Made by a program: the position numbers and the translations under genes. From Hahella sp. HN01 (GTDB taxonomy: Bacteria > Pseudomonadota > Gammaproteobacteria > Pseudomonadales > Oleiphilaceae), in assembly GCF_018986435.1 (NCBI RefSeq), contig NZ_JAHMIN010000028.1, positions 23,538 to 87,537 of the forward strand: a DNA stretch of 64,000 nt. The letters are read 5' to 3'. Under the pieces are notes generated by a model. The model did no database searches. It saw only the letters and a list, made by a program, of their open reading frames with translations, and was not told where the DNA came from. This document shows, in pieces, positions 26,549 through 36,692 of this stretch; position 1 is the stretch's first letter; every line of letters starts with the position of its first letter.

Positions 26549-26575
26549 TTTGAAAATACTTAAAATATTTTCAAA
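26549..26575. repeat. AT-rich inverted repeat upstream of the tRNA promoter
   Basis: TTTGAAAATA (26549-26558) and TATTTTCAAA (26566-26575) are a perfect 10-bp inverted repeat around a seven-base centre. It begins eight bases upstream of the tRNA promoter's -35 box, the position of an UP element contacted by the RNA polymerase alpha subunits, and could equally be a protein-binding site. Confidence 0.6.
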
Positions 26576-26811
26576 CACGGCCTATTAGGCGGTTTGCCTC
26601 CATATAAATACATATAGATGAGAGAAGCATCCCCACCCCAACATGATACCGCCACCAACCGCTTACTTACACCCTCCTAATATGAAGCGCCCGTCCGCCA
26701 AACTCAAACCATCAATCAAGACCACCCTAACCAGCCTTTAGCATTACATTAAACAATTGAGCTATAGCGCCATTTCAGTAAAATGTGGGCCCCTATTCCC
26801 ATCAGTTGGCC

Positions 26812-27696
26812 ATGACTATGACTCACGCCCAGAACAACCATCACGCTAGGCTGATCGACGGCAAGCAGGTCGCCGCGGACGTTCGCAAAAATGTTGCAGA
26901 AGGCGTAAAAGCCCGCATCGACAGCGGTCTGCGCCCACCCGGTCTCGCCGTTGTATTGGTGGGAGAGGATCCCGCTTCCCAAGTTTATGTGAAGAATAAA
27001 ACCAAGGCTTGCGAAGAAGTCGGCTTTCTCTCTCAAAAATACACCTTGGACGAGAGCACGACGGAGCAGGAGCTACTCAATCTAATCGACACTCTTAACG
27101 AAGATAACGCTATAGATGGCATCCTTGTCCAATTACCCCTCCCGGCGCATATGGACGCGGACAATATATTAGAGCGCATCAAGCCAGACAAAGACGTCGA
27201 TGGCTTTCACCCTTACAACCTGGGCAGACTGGCGCAGCGCATGCCCGTATTACGCCCCTGCACTCCCAAAGGCATCATGACGCTACTGGCCCGCACCGGC
27301 GTTGAACTGCGAGGCAAAGATGCTTTGGTGGTCGGAGCTTCTAATATTGTCGGACGCCCCATGGGATTAGAGTTATTGCTGGCGGGCTGTACCGTCACCA
27401 TTACTCACCGTTTTACGGTCAACCTTCCAGCCAAAGTGAGCCAGTCCGATATCGTTGTCGTCGCAGTAGGGCGCCCAGGCATTGTAAAAGGCGAATGGAT
27501 AAAGCCAGGCGCCATCGTGATTGATGTAGGCATCAATCGTAAAGATGACGGCGCGCTAGTTGGGGACGTCGAATTTGATGAAGCGGCGGAACGCGCCAGT
27601 TGGATCACACCAGTACCTGGAGGCGTCGGCCCCATGACCGTCGCCACCCTCATGGAGAACACGCTTTACGCCGCGAATCACCTGCACAAAGATTAG
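26812..27696 (+). CDS. folD: Bifunctional methylenetetrahydrofolate dehydrogenase/cyclohydrolase FolD
   Basis: A 294-residue enzyme interconverting 5,10-methylene-, 5,10-methenyl- and 10-formyl-tetrahydrofolate with NADP. The catalytic lysine lies in [16 protein letters not shown]. The Rossmann motif is [13 protein letters not shown], and the C-terminal signature is [16 protein letters not shown]. The frame is open upstream to a GTG at 26785, but the ATG at 26812 (or 26818) fits the family N-terminus, which closely precedes LIDGK. It is divergent from the tRNA operon, as in Pseudomonas. Confidence 0.96.
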   Translation: MTMTHAQNNHHARLIDGKQVAADVRKNVAEGVKARIDSGLRPPGLAVVLVGEDPASQVYVKNKTKACEEVGFLSQKYTLDESTTEQELLNLIDTLNEDNAIDGILVQLPLPAHMDADNILERIKPDKDVDGFHPYNLGRLAQRMPVLRPCTPKGIMTLLARTGVELRGKDALVVGASNIVGRPMGLELLLAGCTVTITHRFTVNLPAKVSQSDIVVVAVGRPGIVKGEWIKPGAIVIDVGINRKDDGALVGDVEFDEAAERASWITPVPGGVGPMTVATLMENTLYAANHLHKD

Positions 27697-27738
27697 CTCC
27701 CACCTCATAGCCAATCACTTAGCAGACTCCATATAGAG

Positions 27739-27776
27739 AAAAGCCCCGGTTACTCACATAAATAACCGGGGCTTTT
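27739..27776. terminator. Bidirectional terminator between folD and cysS
   Basis: AAAAGCCCCGGTTA (27739-27752) pairs perfectly with TAACCGGGGCTTTT (27763-27776) around a ten-base loop. U runs result on both strands, which suits two convergent genes. Confidence 0.9.
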
Positions 27777-27794
27777 TACATTTAAACGGCCGAG

Positions 27795-29198
27795 CTAAGC
27801 TCTCTGCCAGGTCGTACCCTCACGCGAGTCGTTAAGCAGTACACCCTTATCCTTGAGCAAGTCTCTAATGCGGTCAGACTCAGCAAAGTCCTTATTGGCG
27901 CGAGCTGCATTGCGCTGAGCAATATAGTCTTCAATTTCAGCCACACTCAAACCGCCAACCTCTTCATTCTCTCCCTGCATCAAGGATTCAGGGTTAGCTT
28001 GAAGCAGACCAAGCACCTCAGCCAGATCAATCATGCCTTTCGCCAGCAATAACGCCTTGGCGCGATCTTCCTTTTTCGCCACGTTCACTGCTTTCGCCAT
28101 ATCAAACAGCACAGCCACAGCGGACGAGGTATTGAAGTCATCATCCATCGCTTGATGGAAGCGCTCTCGATACCCCCCAACCAGAGACTCATCCACTGAA
28201 ACAGCACTCAATTCCCCATAGAGTTCACGAATGGAGTTGTATAGACGCTCCAGCCCGCTCCGCGCCTCTTCCAAGGCAAGATCAGAATAATCAATCGCAC
28301 TACGATAATGGCTGGAAGCTAGGAAATAACGCACCACTTCAGCCGGGTATTTGTCCAGAATTTCACGAATCGTGAAAAAGTTACCCAGTGATTTAGACAT
28401 CTTTTCCTTGTTAACCCTTACAGCTCCAGCATGCATCCAATAATTAACATACTTACAGCCTGTAGCGGCTTCCGACTGCGCTATTTCGTTTTCATGGTGC
28501 GGGAACTTAAGATCCGGTCCGCCGCCATGGATATCAAAGGTATCACCCAAGCATTGCGTAGACATCGCTGAGCACTCAATATGCCAGCCAGGACGCCCCT
28601 CACCCCATGGCGAACTCCATGACAGTTCACCCGGCTTCGCCGCCTTCCACAGCACAAAATCCGCAGGGCTGCGCTTCTCCGCATCCACTTCAACTCTGGC
28701 TCCAGCGCGAATTTCATCCAGTTTCTGCTTGCTGAGCTTACCGTAATCCGCAAACTGCTCTACGGCGTAGTAAACATCGCCATTGGACGCATGGTAGGCA
28801 AACCCTTTATCCATGAGCTGCTGAATCATGGCGATAATTTCACCAATGTGTCCCGTCGCACGAGGCTCCGCAGAAGGAGACAGCACGCCCAACGCGCGCT
28901 CATCTTCATGCATGGCGTCGATAAAACGAGCCGTCAGCGCGTCAACAGGCTCCCCGTTATCACGCGCCCGATTCAGGATCTTGTCATCAACGTCAGTAAT
29001 GTTGCGCACATAATTGACGTCGTAGCCTTTCGCGCGCAGATAACGGGTAATTATGTCAAAACACACCAGGACCCGGGCATGCCCAAGGTGACAGTAGTCA
29101 TATACAGTCATTCCGCAAACGTAGATACCGACCTTACCGGCCTGAATGGGTTTAAACTCTTCTTTTTGCTGAGAAAGGCTACTGTATATCTTCAACAC
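27795..29198 (-). CDS. cysS: Cysteinyl-tRNA synthetase
   Basis: A 467-residue class I synthetase that charges tRNA-Cys. The zinc ligand and HIGH-type motif lie together in [16 protein letters not shown], further zinc ligands are in WHIECSAMS and [10 protein letters not shown], and the KMSKS loop is [11 protein letters not shown]. The start is GTG, since homologues begin MLKI at this point and no ATG is available. It lies 53 bases downstream of glnS, so the two synthetases are probably co-transcribed. Confidence 0.97.
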   Translation of the reverse strand: MLKIYSSLSQQKEEFKPIQAGKVGIYVCGMTVYDYCHLGHARVLVCFDIITRYLRAKGYDVNYVRNITDVDDKILNRARDNGEPVDALTARFIDAMHEDERALGVLSPSAEPRATGHIGEIIAMIQQLMDKGFAYHASNGDVYYAVEQFADYGKLSKQKLDEIRAGARVEVDAEKRSPADFVLWKAAKPGELSWSSPWGEGRPGWHIECSAMSTQCLGDTFDIHGGGPDLKFPHHENEIAQSEAATGCKYVNYWMHAGAVRVNKEKMSKSLGNFFTIREILDKYPAEVVRYFLASSHYRSAIDYSDLALEEARSGLERLYNSIRELYGELSAVSVDESLVGGYRERFHQAMDDDFNTSSAVAVLFDMAKAVNVAKKEDRAKALLLAKGMIDLAEVLGLLQANPESLMQGENEEVGGLSVAEIEDYIAQRNAARANKDFAESDRIRDLLKDKGVLLNDSREGTTWQRA

Positions 29199-29251
29199 GA
29201 CCTATTAGTCCTAATGTTACCGTTAACGTTGCTTCCGGCGGAAAGGCGAAA

Positions 29252-30940
29252 TTATTCGCCCTTCGCCTCAATTTTCGCCCAGGTGTCACGTAGTGTGACA
29301 GTGCGATTAAACACCAACTCACCCTGAGCCGCCTTGATTGGGTCAAGGTAAAAATACCCTTCCCGCTCAAACTGATATGGAACTTCTGAACCCGCCTGAC
29401 GTAGGCTCGCCTCCGCCTTTGCTCCACTCAAGACAACCAGAGATTCTGGATTCAGAAATTCAGTAAATTCCACCTCTTTCTGGGCGTCGGGGCTTTCATG
29501 ATTGAAAAGGCGGTCATAAAGCCGCACTTCCACATCTACCGCCTGATCCGCAGCGACCCAGTGAATAACGCCCTTAACTTTGCGCCCTTCCGGGTCTTTA
29601 CCCAGAGTGTCAGCATCATAGACACAGCGCAGTTCAATAGGTTCACCCGCTTCATTCTTGATAACTTCATCGCAACGAATCACATAGGCGTTACGTAAGC
29701 GCACTTCTTTCCCTAACACTAAACGCTTGAAGTGTTTATTGGCGGATTCCCGGAAATCCTCCTGATCAATATAAATCTCTCGCGCGAAAGGCACAGTGCG
29801 AGTTCCCATGGACTCATTTTGAGGATGCGCCGGCGCCACCAACTCCTCAACTTGCCCTTCGGGATAGTTGGTAATCACCACTTTCAATGGGTGCAACACG
29901 CACATTGCTCTTGGCGCACGCTCATTCAGATCTTCGCGGATCGCGAACTCCAGCATGGCTACGTCAACAACACCTTCGCTACGCGTTACACCGATCGCAT
30001 TACAAAAGCTACGAATTGAGCGGGGCGTATAGCCGCGACGACGCAACCCTGCAAGAGTCGGCATGCGCGGATCATCCCAGCCTTCAACATACTTTTCGTC
30101 CACCAGCTTCTTCAGCTTACGCTTACTGGTGACGGTATAGTTGAGATTTAAGCGCGCAAACTCAATTTGCTGTGGATGGCAATCGATGCTGATGTTATCC
30201 AACACCCAGTCATACAGGGGGCGATGGTCTTCAAATTCCAGTGTGCATAAAGAATGCGTTATCCCTTCCAGAGCGTCCGAAATCGGATGCGTGTAGTCGT
30301 ACATCGGGTACACGCACCACTTATCACCAGTCTGATGATGGTGAGCGCGACGGATGCGATACAAAATCGGATCGCGCATATTGATATTGGGCGACGCCAT
30401 ATCGATCTTTGCGCGCAGCACATGGGCGCCATCCGCAAACTCACCTTTCGCCATGCGATGAAACAGATCGAGGTTTTCCTCAACGCTCCTGTCGCGATAG
30501 GGACTGGGTTTGCCCGGCTCTTTCAATGAGCCGCGATATGCAGTCATTTCGTCAGGCGTCAGGCTACACACATAAGCCTTGCCGTTGTTAATCAGCTCAA
30601 TGGCGTACTCAAACAACTGATCAAAGTATGAGGAAGCATGTCTGACAGGCTCTTCCCACTCACACCCCAGCCACTTGACGTCAGTAGCGATCGAATCGAT
30701 GTATTCCTGGCTTTCTTTTTCAGGATTGGTATCGTCGAAGCGTAGATTGCAGCGGCCGTTGGCGTAGGTTTCAGCAACGCCAAAGTTTAGACAAATGGAC
30801 TTCGCATGGCCGATATGGAGATATCCATTCGGTTCCGGTGGAAAACGGGTATGCACTTTGCCGCCATGCTTGTTCGCCGCCAGATCTTTATCAATGATCT
30901 GGGTAATAAAGTTGGGCTTTATGGCCTCGCCTTCACTCAT
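29252..30940 (-). CDS. glnS: Glutaminyl-tRNA synthetase
   Basis: A 562-residue class I synthetase. The HIGH motif is in [12 protein letters not shown] near residue 40 and the KMSKS counterpart is VTSKRKL near 270. The beta-barrel anticodon-binding region follows, with the usual family ending. Length is close to E. coli's 554. It is the first gene of a probable glnS-cysS operon and is divergent from ppiB. Confidence 0.97.
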   Translation of the reverse strand: MSEGEAIKPNFITQIIDKDLAANKHGGKVHTRFPPEPNGYLHIGHAKSICLNFGVAETYANGRCNLRFDDTNPEKESQEYIDSIATDVKWLGCEWEEPVRHASSYFDQLFEYAIELINNGKAYVCSLTPDEMTAYRGSLKEPGKPSPYRDRSVEENLDLFHRMAKGEFADGAHVLRAKIDMASPNINMRDPILYRIRRAHHHQTGDKWCVYPMYDYTHPISDALEGITHSLCTLEFEDHRPLYDWVLDNISIDCHPQQIEFARLNLNYTVTSKRKLKKLVDEKYVEGWDDPRMPTLAGLRRRGYTPRSIRSFCNAIGVTRSEGVVDVAMLEFAIREDLNERAPRAMCVLHPLKVVITNYPEGQVEELVAPAHPQNESMGTRTVPFAREIYIDQEDFRESANKHFKRLVLGKEVRLRNAYVIRCDEVIKNEAGEPIELRCVYDADTLGKDPEGRKVKGVIHWVAADQAVDVEVRLYDRLFNHESPDAQKEVEFTEFLNPESLVVLSGAKAEASLRQAGSEVPYQFEREGYFYLDPIKAAQGELVFNRTVTLRDTWAKIEAKGE

Positions 30941-31159
30941 AAAAATGCTTTCTCTACCATCAATGTTTATTGCGCTTAAGGCTGATTCTTAGCCTTGCAA
31001 AAGAATTCGCTTTTAATATCCCTTGGATTATACGCACAGGGAATAAACCGGTAATTATAGGGAAACTTTACCTTCGTCGCAGCGCAAATTACTGAAATGG
31101 TCGCTGCTTTTTGGCTAAAATGACGTTTTAACCGCTCAAAAGCCTTAAAAGGTAACTAC

Positions 31160-31654
31160 ATGATTCTTTTGCAGACAAACTTCGGTGACATCAAAATCGA
31201 GCTCGACCACGAAAACGCCCCTATTACAGCGAAAAACTTCGAGCAATATGTCCGCGACGGCTTTTATGACGGCACCATCTTTCACCGCGTCATCTCCAAC
31301 TTCATGATTCAGGGCGGCGGCTTTGAGCCAGGCCTTACTCCCAAGCAGGCCCGGGCGCCAATCAAGAACGAAGCAAACAACGGCCTTAGCAACATGACAG
31401 GCGCTGTCGCCATGGCCCGCACTATGGACCCTCACTCAGCAAGCGCTCAATTTTTTATTAACGTCGCAGATAACGGATTCCTGGACTTCACATCGGAAAC
31501 CACTGAAGGCTGGGGTTACGCAGTATTCGGCAAAGTCGTTGAGGGCATGGACATCGTCAATCAAATCAAATCCGTCGCCACCACTTATAAAGGCGCGCAC
31601 CAAGACGTTCCAGCCGAAGATGTGATTATCACTTCCGCCACCATCGTCGAATAA
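31160..31654 (+). CDS. ppiB: Cytoplasmic cyclophilin PpiB
   Basis: A 164-residue peptidyl-prolyl isomerase. Cyclophilin landmarks are [27 protein letters not shown] and [14 protein letters not shown]. There is no signal peptide, so it is the cytoplasmic form. AAAAGG lies ahead of the ATG. lpxH follows after three bases, which implies one transcript. Confidence 0.97.
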   Translation: MILLQTNFGDIKIELDHENAPITAKNFEQYVRDGFYDGTIFHRVISNFMIQGGGFEPGLTPKQARAPIKNEANNGLSNMTGAVAMARTMDPHSASAQFFINVADNGFLDFTSETTEGWGYAVFGKVVEGMDIVNQIKSVATTYKGAHQDVPAEDVIITSATIVE

Positions 31655-31657
31655 ATC

Positions 31658-32392
31658 ATGCCAACGCTGTTTATTTCCGATCTACATCTGGAAGTGGAAA
31701 AACCGGAACTCACCCGGTTTTTCTTTAATTTTCTGGACAAAATAGCTCCGAATGCAGACGCTCTGTATATACTCGGAGACTTCTTCGAGGTCTGGGTAGG
31801 CGATGACGAGCAGACCGCTCTGCAAGTAGAGGTGGCGCAACGGCTTCACAGACTGGCGGAAGCCGGAACTTGCATCTATCTCATGCATGGCAATCGCGAC
31901 TTCCTCATTGGCGACACCTATGCCAAGCAATGTGGCGCCACCCTGCTGGAAGAGCCTCATTCCCTTGATCTGTATGGAGTCCCGTCATTACTTATGCATG
32001 GCGACTCGCTTTGCACTTTGGACGCCGCCTACCAGAAGGCTCGCGCCACATTTCGCAATCCAGCCTTTCAGTCGCAGTTTCTTTCACGCCCCCTGGATCA
32101 ACGCCAATTAACAGCCCGCCAAATGCGGCAGATCAGCATGGCGAAGAACCAAGGAAAAGCGGAAGAAATTATGGATGTCGCGCCGGACGAGGTAATCAGC
32201 ACCTTCAACACTTATAACATTGAGCTGTTGATTCACGGCCACACACATCGTCCCGACACACATCGTTATAACCTACTCCAAGGGGAAGTAAAGCGCATTG
32301 TTCTCGGCGACTGGGGAGACGAAACCTGGTATGGCAGAGCGGACGCAGATGGCTTCCAATTGCTGAACCTGAAAGCCGAGGATATAGCCTGA
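31658..32392 (+). CDS. lpxH: UDP-2,3-diacylglucosamine diphosphatase LpxH
   Basis: A 244-residue calcineurin-like phosphoesterase that releases UMP to make lipid X in lipid A synthesis at the inner membrane. The metal-binding motifs are ISDLHLE, LGDFFEVWVGDD, HGNRDFL and HGHTHRP. It is translated just behind ppiB. A hairpin that includes the stop codon separates it from the convergent miaE. Confidence 0.97.
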   Translation: MPTLFISDLHLEVEKPELTRFFFNFLDKIAPNADALYILGDFFEVWVGDDEQTALQVEVAQRLHRLAEAGTCIYLMHGNRDFLIGDTYAKQCGATLLEEPHSLDLYGVPSLLMHGDSLCTLDAAYQKARATFRNPAFQSQFLSRPLDQRQLTARQMRQISMAKNQGKAEEIMDVAPDEVISTFNTYNIELLIHGHTHRPDTHRYNLLQGEVKRIVLGDWGDETWYGRADADGFQLLNLKAEDIA

Positions 32393-32410
32393 CGCAAGCA
32401 GCGTCAGGCT
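32386..32410. terminator. Hairpin between convergent lpxH and miaE
   Basis: AGCCTGACGC (32386-32395) and GCGTCAGGCT (32401-32410) form a perfect 10-bp stem with a five-base loop. The lpxH stop codon TGA lies inside the left arm. There is no T run, so it is a weak or Rho-assisted terminator or an mRNA-end stabiliser. Confidence 0.6.
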
Positions 32411-32419
32411 CTCAACACT

Positions 32420-33028
32420 TTAAGCGGGAACACCGCTATGGAAGCGAAACTCCGAATCAGGCGAACGAATCAGATCCGCCTCCACTTCACGAACATACTC
32501 AATCCTGTCCGTTATATCGACAGGTGAACGCTCTTTGGCCAATTTCAGATAGTTTCTGTAATGCCGCCCTTCTGACTCAAGCAAGCCTCGATAAAAAGCA
32601 GCCAATTCTTCATCCAAATAGGGAACTAGTCGAGCGAATCGCTCGCAGGAACGCGCCTCTATAAACGCTCCTATGATTAGCATATCCACCAGTCTGTGCG
32701 GCTCGCCTTTACGAACGCAATCGCGCAACGCGGAAGCATAACGAGACGCGGTTTGCTTGCGATCAGACACGTTTCGCCCCTGCATGATTTTCACTACCTG
32801 CTCATAGTGGCGCAGCTCTTCACGCGCAAGCTTCGACATCCGCGTCGACAACTCAATATCCTCAGGATATCTGAACATCAATTGCAATGCTGAAGAGGCC
32901 GCCTTCTTCTCACACTGCGCATGATCCACCAGCAATAACGGCAGTTCCGCTGCAGCTTTACGCAACCATGCCTCGGGCGTTTCACAGCCTAAAAAGCTAA
33001 CGATATCTTCAGGAGCCGATACAGACAT
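32420..33028 (-). CDS. miaE: tRNA-(ms2io6A37) hydroxylase MiaE
   Basis: A 202-residue non-haem diiron monooxygenase that hydroxylates the isopentenyl group of ms2i6A37 in tRNA. The ferritin-like four-helix bundle carries the iron ligands in LVDHAQCEKKAA, LAREELRHYEQ, GAFIEARSCERF and LLESEGRHYRNY. The frame opens at a TTG ten codons earlier, but the ATG at 33028 fits the family. It is divergent from acnB. Confidence 0.93.
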   Translation of the reverse strand: MSVSAPEDIVSFLGCETPEAWLRKAAAELPLLLVDHAQCEKKAASSALQLMFRYPEDIELSTRMSKLAREELRHYEQVVKIMQGRNVSDRKQTASRYASALRDCVRKGEPHRLVDMLIIGAFIEARSCERFARLVPYLDEELAAFYRGLLESEGRHYRNYLKLAKERSPVDITDRIEYVREVEADLIRSPDSEFRFHSGVPA

Positions 33029-33244
33029 ATCCACTAGAGTTTCCGCACTAAAAGTCAAAATTAATCATCAAAATGTGAGCCGGGCAGTATACCAGAAATT
33101 CTCATATCCCCGCTCACCCGACTCACCAACAACACCATTTTCTATAAGCCGCTCACCCACCTACATTCACGAAAGTTTATTACGACCAATGGCTACATTT
33201 TTCAAATTTATATCGACTATCAACAGGGCTGATAGGGCGTTTGC

Positions 33245-33273
33245 TTAACTTTGCACTATCATTGGCATAGAAT
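33245..33273 (+). promoter_or_regulatory. Promoter of acnB
   Basis: TTAACT (33245-33250), a 17-base spacer and TAGAAT (33268-33273). Transcription from about 33280 gives a leader of some 87 bases. That leader holds a small hairpin, CCGCCC/GGGCGG at 33324-33340, just before the ribosome binding site GAGGG. The rest of the miaE-acnB gap (33029-33366) shows no gene. Confidence 0.5.
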
Positions 33274-33366
33274 ATTGCGTCTTTATATATGGAGCGAAGT
33301 AACCTCTCGCCCAATCAAAAACACCGCCCCATAAGGGCGGATACAGGAAATGATGAGGGTTCTACC

Positions 33367-35937
33367 GTGCTAGAAGCATATCGTAAACACGTTGAAGAAC
33401 GAGCCGAACTAGGCGTCCCACCCAAGCCGCTTAATGCAGAGCAAATGGCAGGGTTGGTGGAGCTACTGAAAGCCCCCCCAGCCGGTGAGGAAGAAACGCT
33501 AGTAGACTTGTTGGAAAATCGCGTGCCCCCCGGCGTAGATGAAGCGGCATACGTTAAAGCCGGCTTCCTCACCGCCATCGTTAAAGGCGAAGCCCAATCC
33601 CCCCTGATCTCCAAGGAAAAAGCCGTTCAATTATTAGGCATGATGCAGGGCGGCTATAACATCTCCACACTGGTTGAACTGCTGGATGACGCTTCTCTTG
33701 GACAACTTGTCGCAGAACAACTGAAATCTACGCTCCTGGTTTTCGATACTTTCCACGACATCAAAGAAAAAGCGGACGCAGGCAACGCCAACGCAAAAGC
33801 AGTCATGGACTCCTGGGCCAACGCAGAATGGTTCCTGCAAAAGCCCGAAGTGCCGAAGAGCATTGTCGCCACTGTTTTCAAAGTAACAGGCGAAACCAAC
33901 ACCGACGACCTTTCTCCTGCGCCTGACGCATGGTCGCGCCCGGACATCCCTCTGCATGCTAAAGCGATGTACAAAATGCCTCGCGAAGGCATTACCAATG
34001 CCGAGCAGCAGATTGAAGAACTGAAGAAGAAAGGCCACGAAGTCGCTTTCGTCGGCGACGTAGTGGGCACAGGCTCCTCCAGAAAGTCCGCCACCAACTC
34101 CGTACTTTGGTACATTGGCCGCGACATGCCAGGCGTGCCCAACAAGCGCACTGGCGGCATCTGTATTGGCGGAAAAATCGCTCCTATCTTCTTCAACACC
34201 ATGGAAGATGCCGGAGCCCTGCCTTTTGAATGCGACGTATCCCAAATGAACATGGGCGACGTCATCGAAATTCTGCCCTTCGAAGGCAAGGTCAAGAATC
34301 ACGAAACCGGTGAAGTCATCGGCGAATTCGAACTGAAATCAGACGTTCTACTGGACGAAGTTCGCGCAGGCGGACGTATTCCTCTGATTATCGGCCGCGG
34401 CCTGACCGACAAAGCTCGCGAAGCAATGGGCTTGGAGCCATCCAACGTATTCCGCCGCCCGCAAGCCGCCAGCGATTCTGGCAAAGGCTTCACTCTGGCC
34501 CAGAAAATGGTCGGAAAAGCCTGTGGCGTCGAAGGCGTACGCCCTGGCCAATACTGCGAACCTCGTATGACCACTGTCGGCTCTCAGGACACCACCGGGC
34601 CAATGACTCGCGATGAGCTGAAAGACCTGGCGTGCCTGGGCTTCTCCGCCGACCTGGTTATGCAGTCATTCTGTCACACCGCCGCCTATCCCAAGCCGGT
34701 TGACGTAGAAATGCAACACTCTCTGCCAGACTTCATCATGAACCGCGGCGGCGTGGCGTTGCGTCCTGGCGACGGCATCATTCACAGCTGGCTGAACCGC
34801 ATGCTGCTGCCAGACACTGTCGGTACCGGCGGCGACTCTCACACCCGCTTCCCCATGGGCATCTCTTTCCCTGCAGGTTCAGGTCTGGTCGCTTTCGCCG
34901 CAGCCACTGGCGTCATGCCTTTGGATATGCCTGAATCAGTACTGGTTCGCTTCAAGGGCAAAATGCAGTCCGGCATTACTCTGCGCGATCTGGTTCACGC
35001 CATCCCCTATTACGCGATTCAGCAAGGCCTGCTGACCGTTGAAAAGAAAGGGAAGAAAAACATCTTCTCTGGTCGCGTACTGGAAATCGAAGGTCTGGAA
35101 AGCCTGACCGTCGAGCAAGCGTTCGAGCTTTCCGACGCATCGGCGGAGCGTTCCGCTGCAGGCTGCACCATCACCCTGTCTGAAGATTCTGTCGCCGAAT
35201 ACCTGCGCTCCAACATTGTTATGCTGCGCTGGATGATCGCGGAAGGCTACGGAGACGTCCGCACCATCGAGCGCCGAGCCAAAGCCATGGAAGAATGGCT
35301 GGCCAACCCAAGCCTGATGCGCGCTGACTCCGACGCCGAATACGCAGCGGTTATCGAAATCGATATGGATGAAATCAAAGAGCCTATCGTTTGCTGCCCG
35401 AACGATCCAGACGACGCCAAGAAGCTGTCTGACGTAGCAGGCGATAAAGTTGATGAAGTCTTCATCGGCTCTTGCATGACCAACATTGGCCACTTCCGCG
35501 CTGCCGGCAAACTGCTGGAGCAAAACAAAGACGCGCTGAAAACCCGATTCTGGATGTCTCCGCCCACCAAAATGGATCAGGCGCAGCTGATGGAAGAAGG
35601 TTACTACAACATTTACGGACGCAATGGCGTGCGCACAGAAATGCCAGGCTGCTCACTCTGCATGGGCAACCAGGCTCGCGTAGCCCCCGGCGTAACCGTA
35701 CTGTCTACATCCACTCGTAACTTCCCCAACCGTTTGGGCGACGGCGCCAATGTCTACCTGACTTCCGCAGAACTGGCGGCGGTCGGGGCAGTATTGGGCC
35801 GCCTCCCTTCCGTTGAAGAGTACATGGACTATGCGAAAAATATCGACAGCATGGCTGGCGACATTTACCGCTACCTGAACTTCGACAAGATGGATGCATA
35901 CACCGAGAAAGCAGCTAACGCGAAAGCGGAAGCCTAA
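33367..35937 (+). CDS. acnB: Aconitate hydratase B
   Basis: An 856-residue TCA-cycle enzyme interconverting citrate and isocitrate. AcnB has an N-terminal HEAT-like domain and a swivelled domain order. The [4Fe-4S] ligands are the Cys of [12 protein letters not shown] and the two of [13 protein letters not shown]. The frame is open upstream to an ATG at 33289, but the GTG at 33367 is the real start: GAGGG lies eight bases before it and the protein then begins [13 protein letters not shown], as in E. coli AcnB. The E. coli protein also binds RNA when it loses its cluster. A terminator follows directly. Confidence 0.97.
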   Translation: MLEAYRKHVEERAELGVPPKPLNAEQMAGLVELLKAPPAGEEETLVDLLENRVPPGVDEAAYVKAGFLTAIVKGEAQSPLISKEKAVQLLGMMQGGYNISTLVELLDDASLGQLVAEQLKSTLLVFDTFHDIKEKADAGNANAKAVMDSWANAEWFLQKPEVPKSIVATVFKVTGETNTDDLSPAPDAWSRPDIPLHAKAMYKMPREGITNAEQQIEELKKKGHEVAFVGDVVGTGSSRKSATNSVLWYIGRDMPGVPNKRTGGICIGGKIAPIFFNTMEDAGALPFECDVSQMNMGDVIEILPFEGKVKNHETGEVIGEFELKSDVLLDEVRAGGRIPLIIGRGLTDKAREAMGLEPSNVFRRPQAASDSGKGFTLAQKMVGKACGVEGVRPGQYCEPRMTTVGSQDTTGPMTRDELKDLACLGFSADLVMQSFCHTAAYPKPVDVEMQHSLPDFIMNRGGVALRPGDGIIHSWLNRMLLPDTVGTGGDSHTRFPMGISFPAGSGLVAFAAATGVMPLDMPESVLVRFKGKMQSGITLRDLVHAIPYYAIQQGLLTVEKKGKKNIFSGRVLEIEGLESLTVEQAFELSDASAERSAAGCTITLSEDSVAEYLRSNIVMLRWMIAEGYGDVRTIERRAKAMEEWLANPSLMRADSDAEYAAVIEIDMDEIKEPIVCCPNDPDDAKKLSDVAGDKVDEVFIGSCMTNIGHFRAAGKLLEQNKDALKTRFWMSPPTKMDQAQLMEEGYYNIYGRNGVRTEMPGCSLCMGNQARVAPGVTVLSTSTRNFPNRLGDGANVYLTSAELAAVGAVLGRLPSVEEYMDYAKNIDSMAGDIYRYLNFDKMDAYTEKAANAKAEA

Positions 35938-35940
35938 AGC

Positions 35941-35971
35941 AAAACGCCCCGCAAATGCGGGGCGTTTTTTT
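35941..35971. terminator. Terminator after acnB, also serving tmk
   Basis: AAAACGCCCCGC and GCGGGGCGTTTT form a perfect 12-bp stem around a four-base AAAT loop, followed by a T run on the plus strand. On the minus strand the A run becomes a U run, so it can also end the tmk transcript. Confidence 0.92.
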
Positions 35972-36002
35972 ATCATTCGCCATTCAAAACTCAAACAAAC
36001 AG

Positions 36003-36641
36003 TTAACTAACCAATTTCGCCGCCAATTCCTGGGCAATCGTAGCCTGCACATCTTCCAACGACTTCTGCGCATCCACAACCAGAAAGCGCCCTGGGTCTT
36101 CAGCCACCCTCTTCATATAGCCTTCCTGAACACGGAAATAAAACTCCAGTTTCTCCTGCTCAAAACGATCCAAGGCGCCACGCTTTCTCGCTCTTGCCAT
36201 CCCGGCCTCAGGATCAATACGCAATAACAGAGTAAGATCCGGCTTGAAGTCCGCCTGCACCATCTTTTCAAGGTCATGTATCATTTCCCAGGACAATCCA
36301 CGTCCCCCACCCTGATAGGCATAAGTTGCATCGGTAAACCGGTCGCTCAACACATGCACACCCCGATCGATAGCTGGTCGAATCTTTTGCTCTAGGTGCT
36401 GAGCTCGCGCAGCGAACATAAGCAGTAATTCAGCCGTAGACGAGACTGTTTCCTCACGAGGGCGCAACAACAATTCTCTGACTTCTTCCGCCATCGGCGT
36501 ACCGCCGGGCTCACGAGTCATCAACACCTCCTCTCCGCCCTCCTCTAAAATAGAACGAATGAAGTTGAGGTTAGTGGTCTTACCCGCCCCCTCGATACCT
36601 TCTACGGTAATGAACAACCCTTTCTTCAACGTTTGCCTCAT
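36003..36641 (-). CDS. tmk: Thymidylate kinase
   Basis: A 212-residue kinase that makes dTDP from dTMP. The P-loop is EGIEGAGKTTN near residues 14-24, the DR motif is in LSDRFTDATYAYQGGGRG, and TREPGGTP binds substrate. It is the last gene of the minus-strand lipid/wall block, 51 bases after mltG. holB, which usually follows tmk in relatives, is absent; the convergent acnB lies there instead. Confidence 0.97.
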   Translation of the reverse strand: MRQTLKKGLFITVEGIEGAGKTTNLNFIRSILEEGGEEVLMTREPGGTPMAEEVRELLLRPREETVSSTAELLLMFAARAQHLEQKIRPAIDRGVHVLSDRFTDATYAYQGGGRGLSWEMIHDLEKMVQADFKPDLTLLLRIDPEAGMARARKRGALDRFEQEKLEFYFRVQEGYMKRVAEDPGRFLVVDAQKSLEDVQATIAQELAAKLVS

Positions 36642-36692
36642 TAAAATATCTAAACTTAAACCAAATTTAGCACGCCCAGCACCAACTCTCGA

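Noticed and set aside
33634..34302. Long antisense frame of 222 codons inside acnB
   Set aside because: It mirrors a highly conserved coding sequence with strong codon bias, which creates open antisense frames by chance; the product is unlike any family.
34936..35523. Second long antisense frame inside acnB
   Set aside because: Same reason; several antisense frames across acnB are open on more than one phase.
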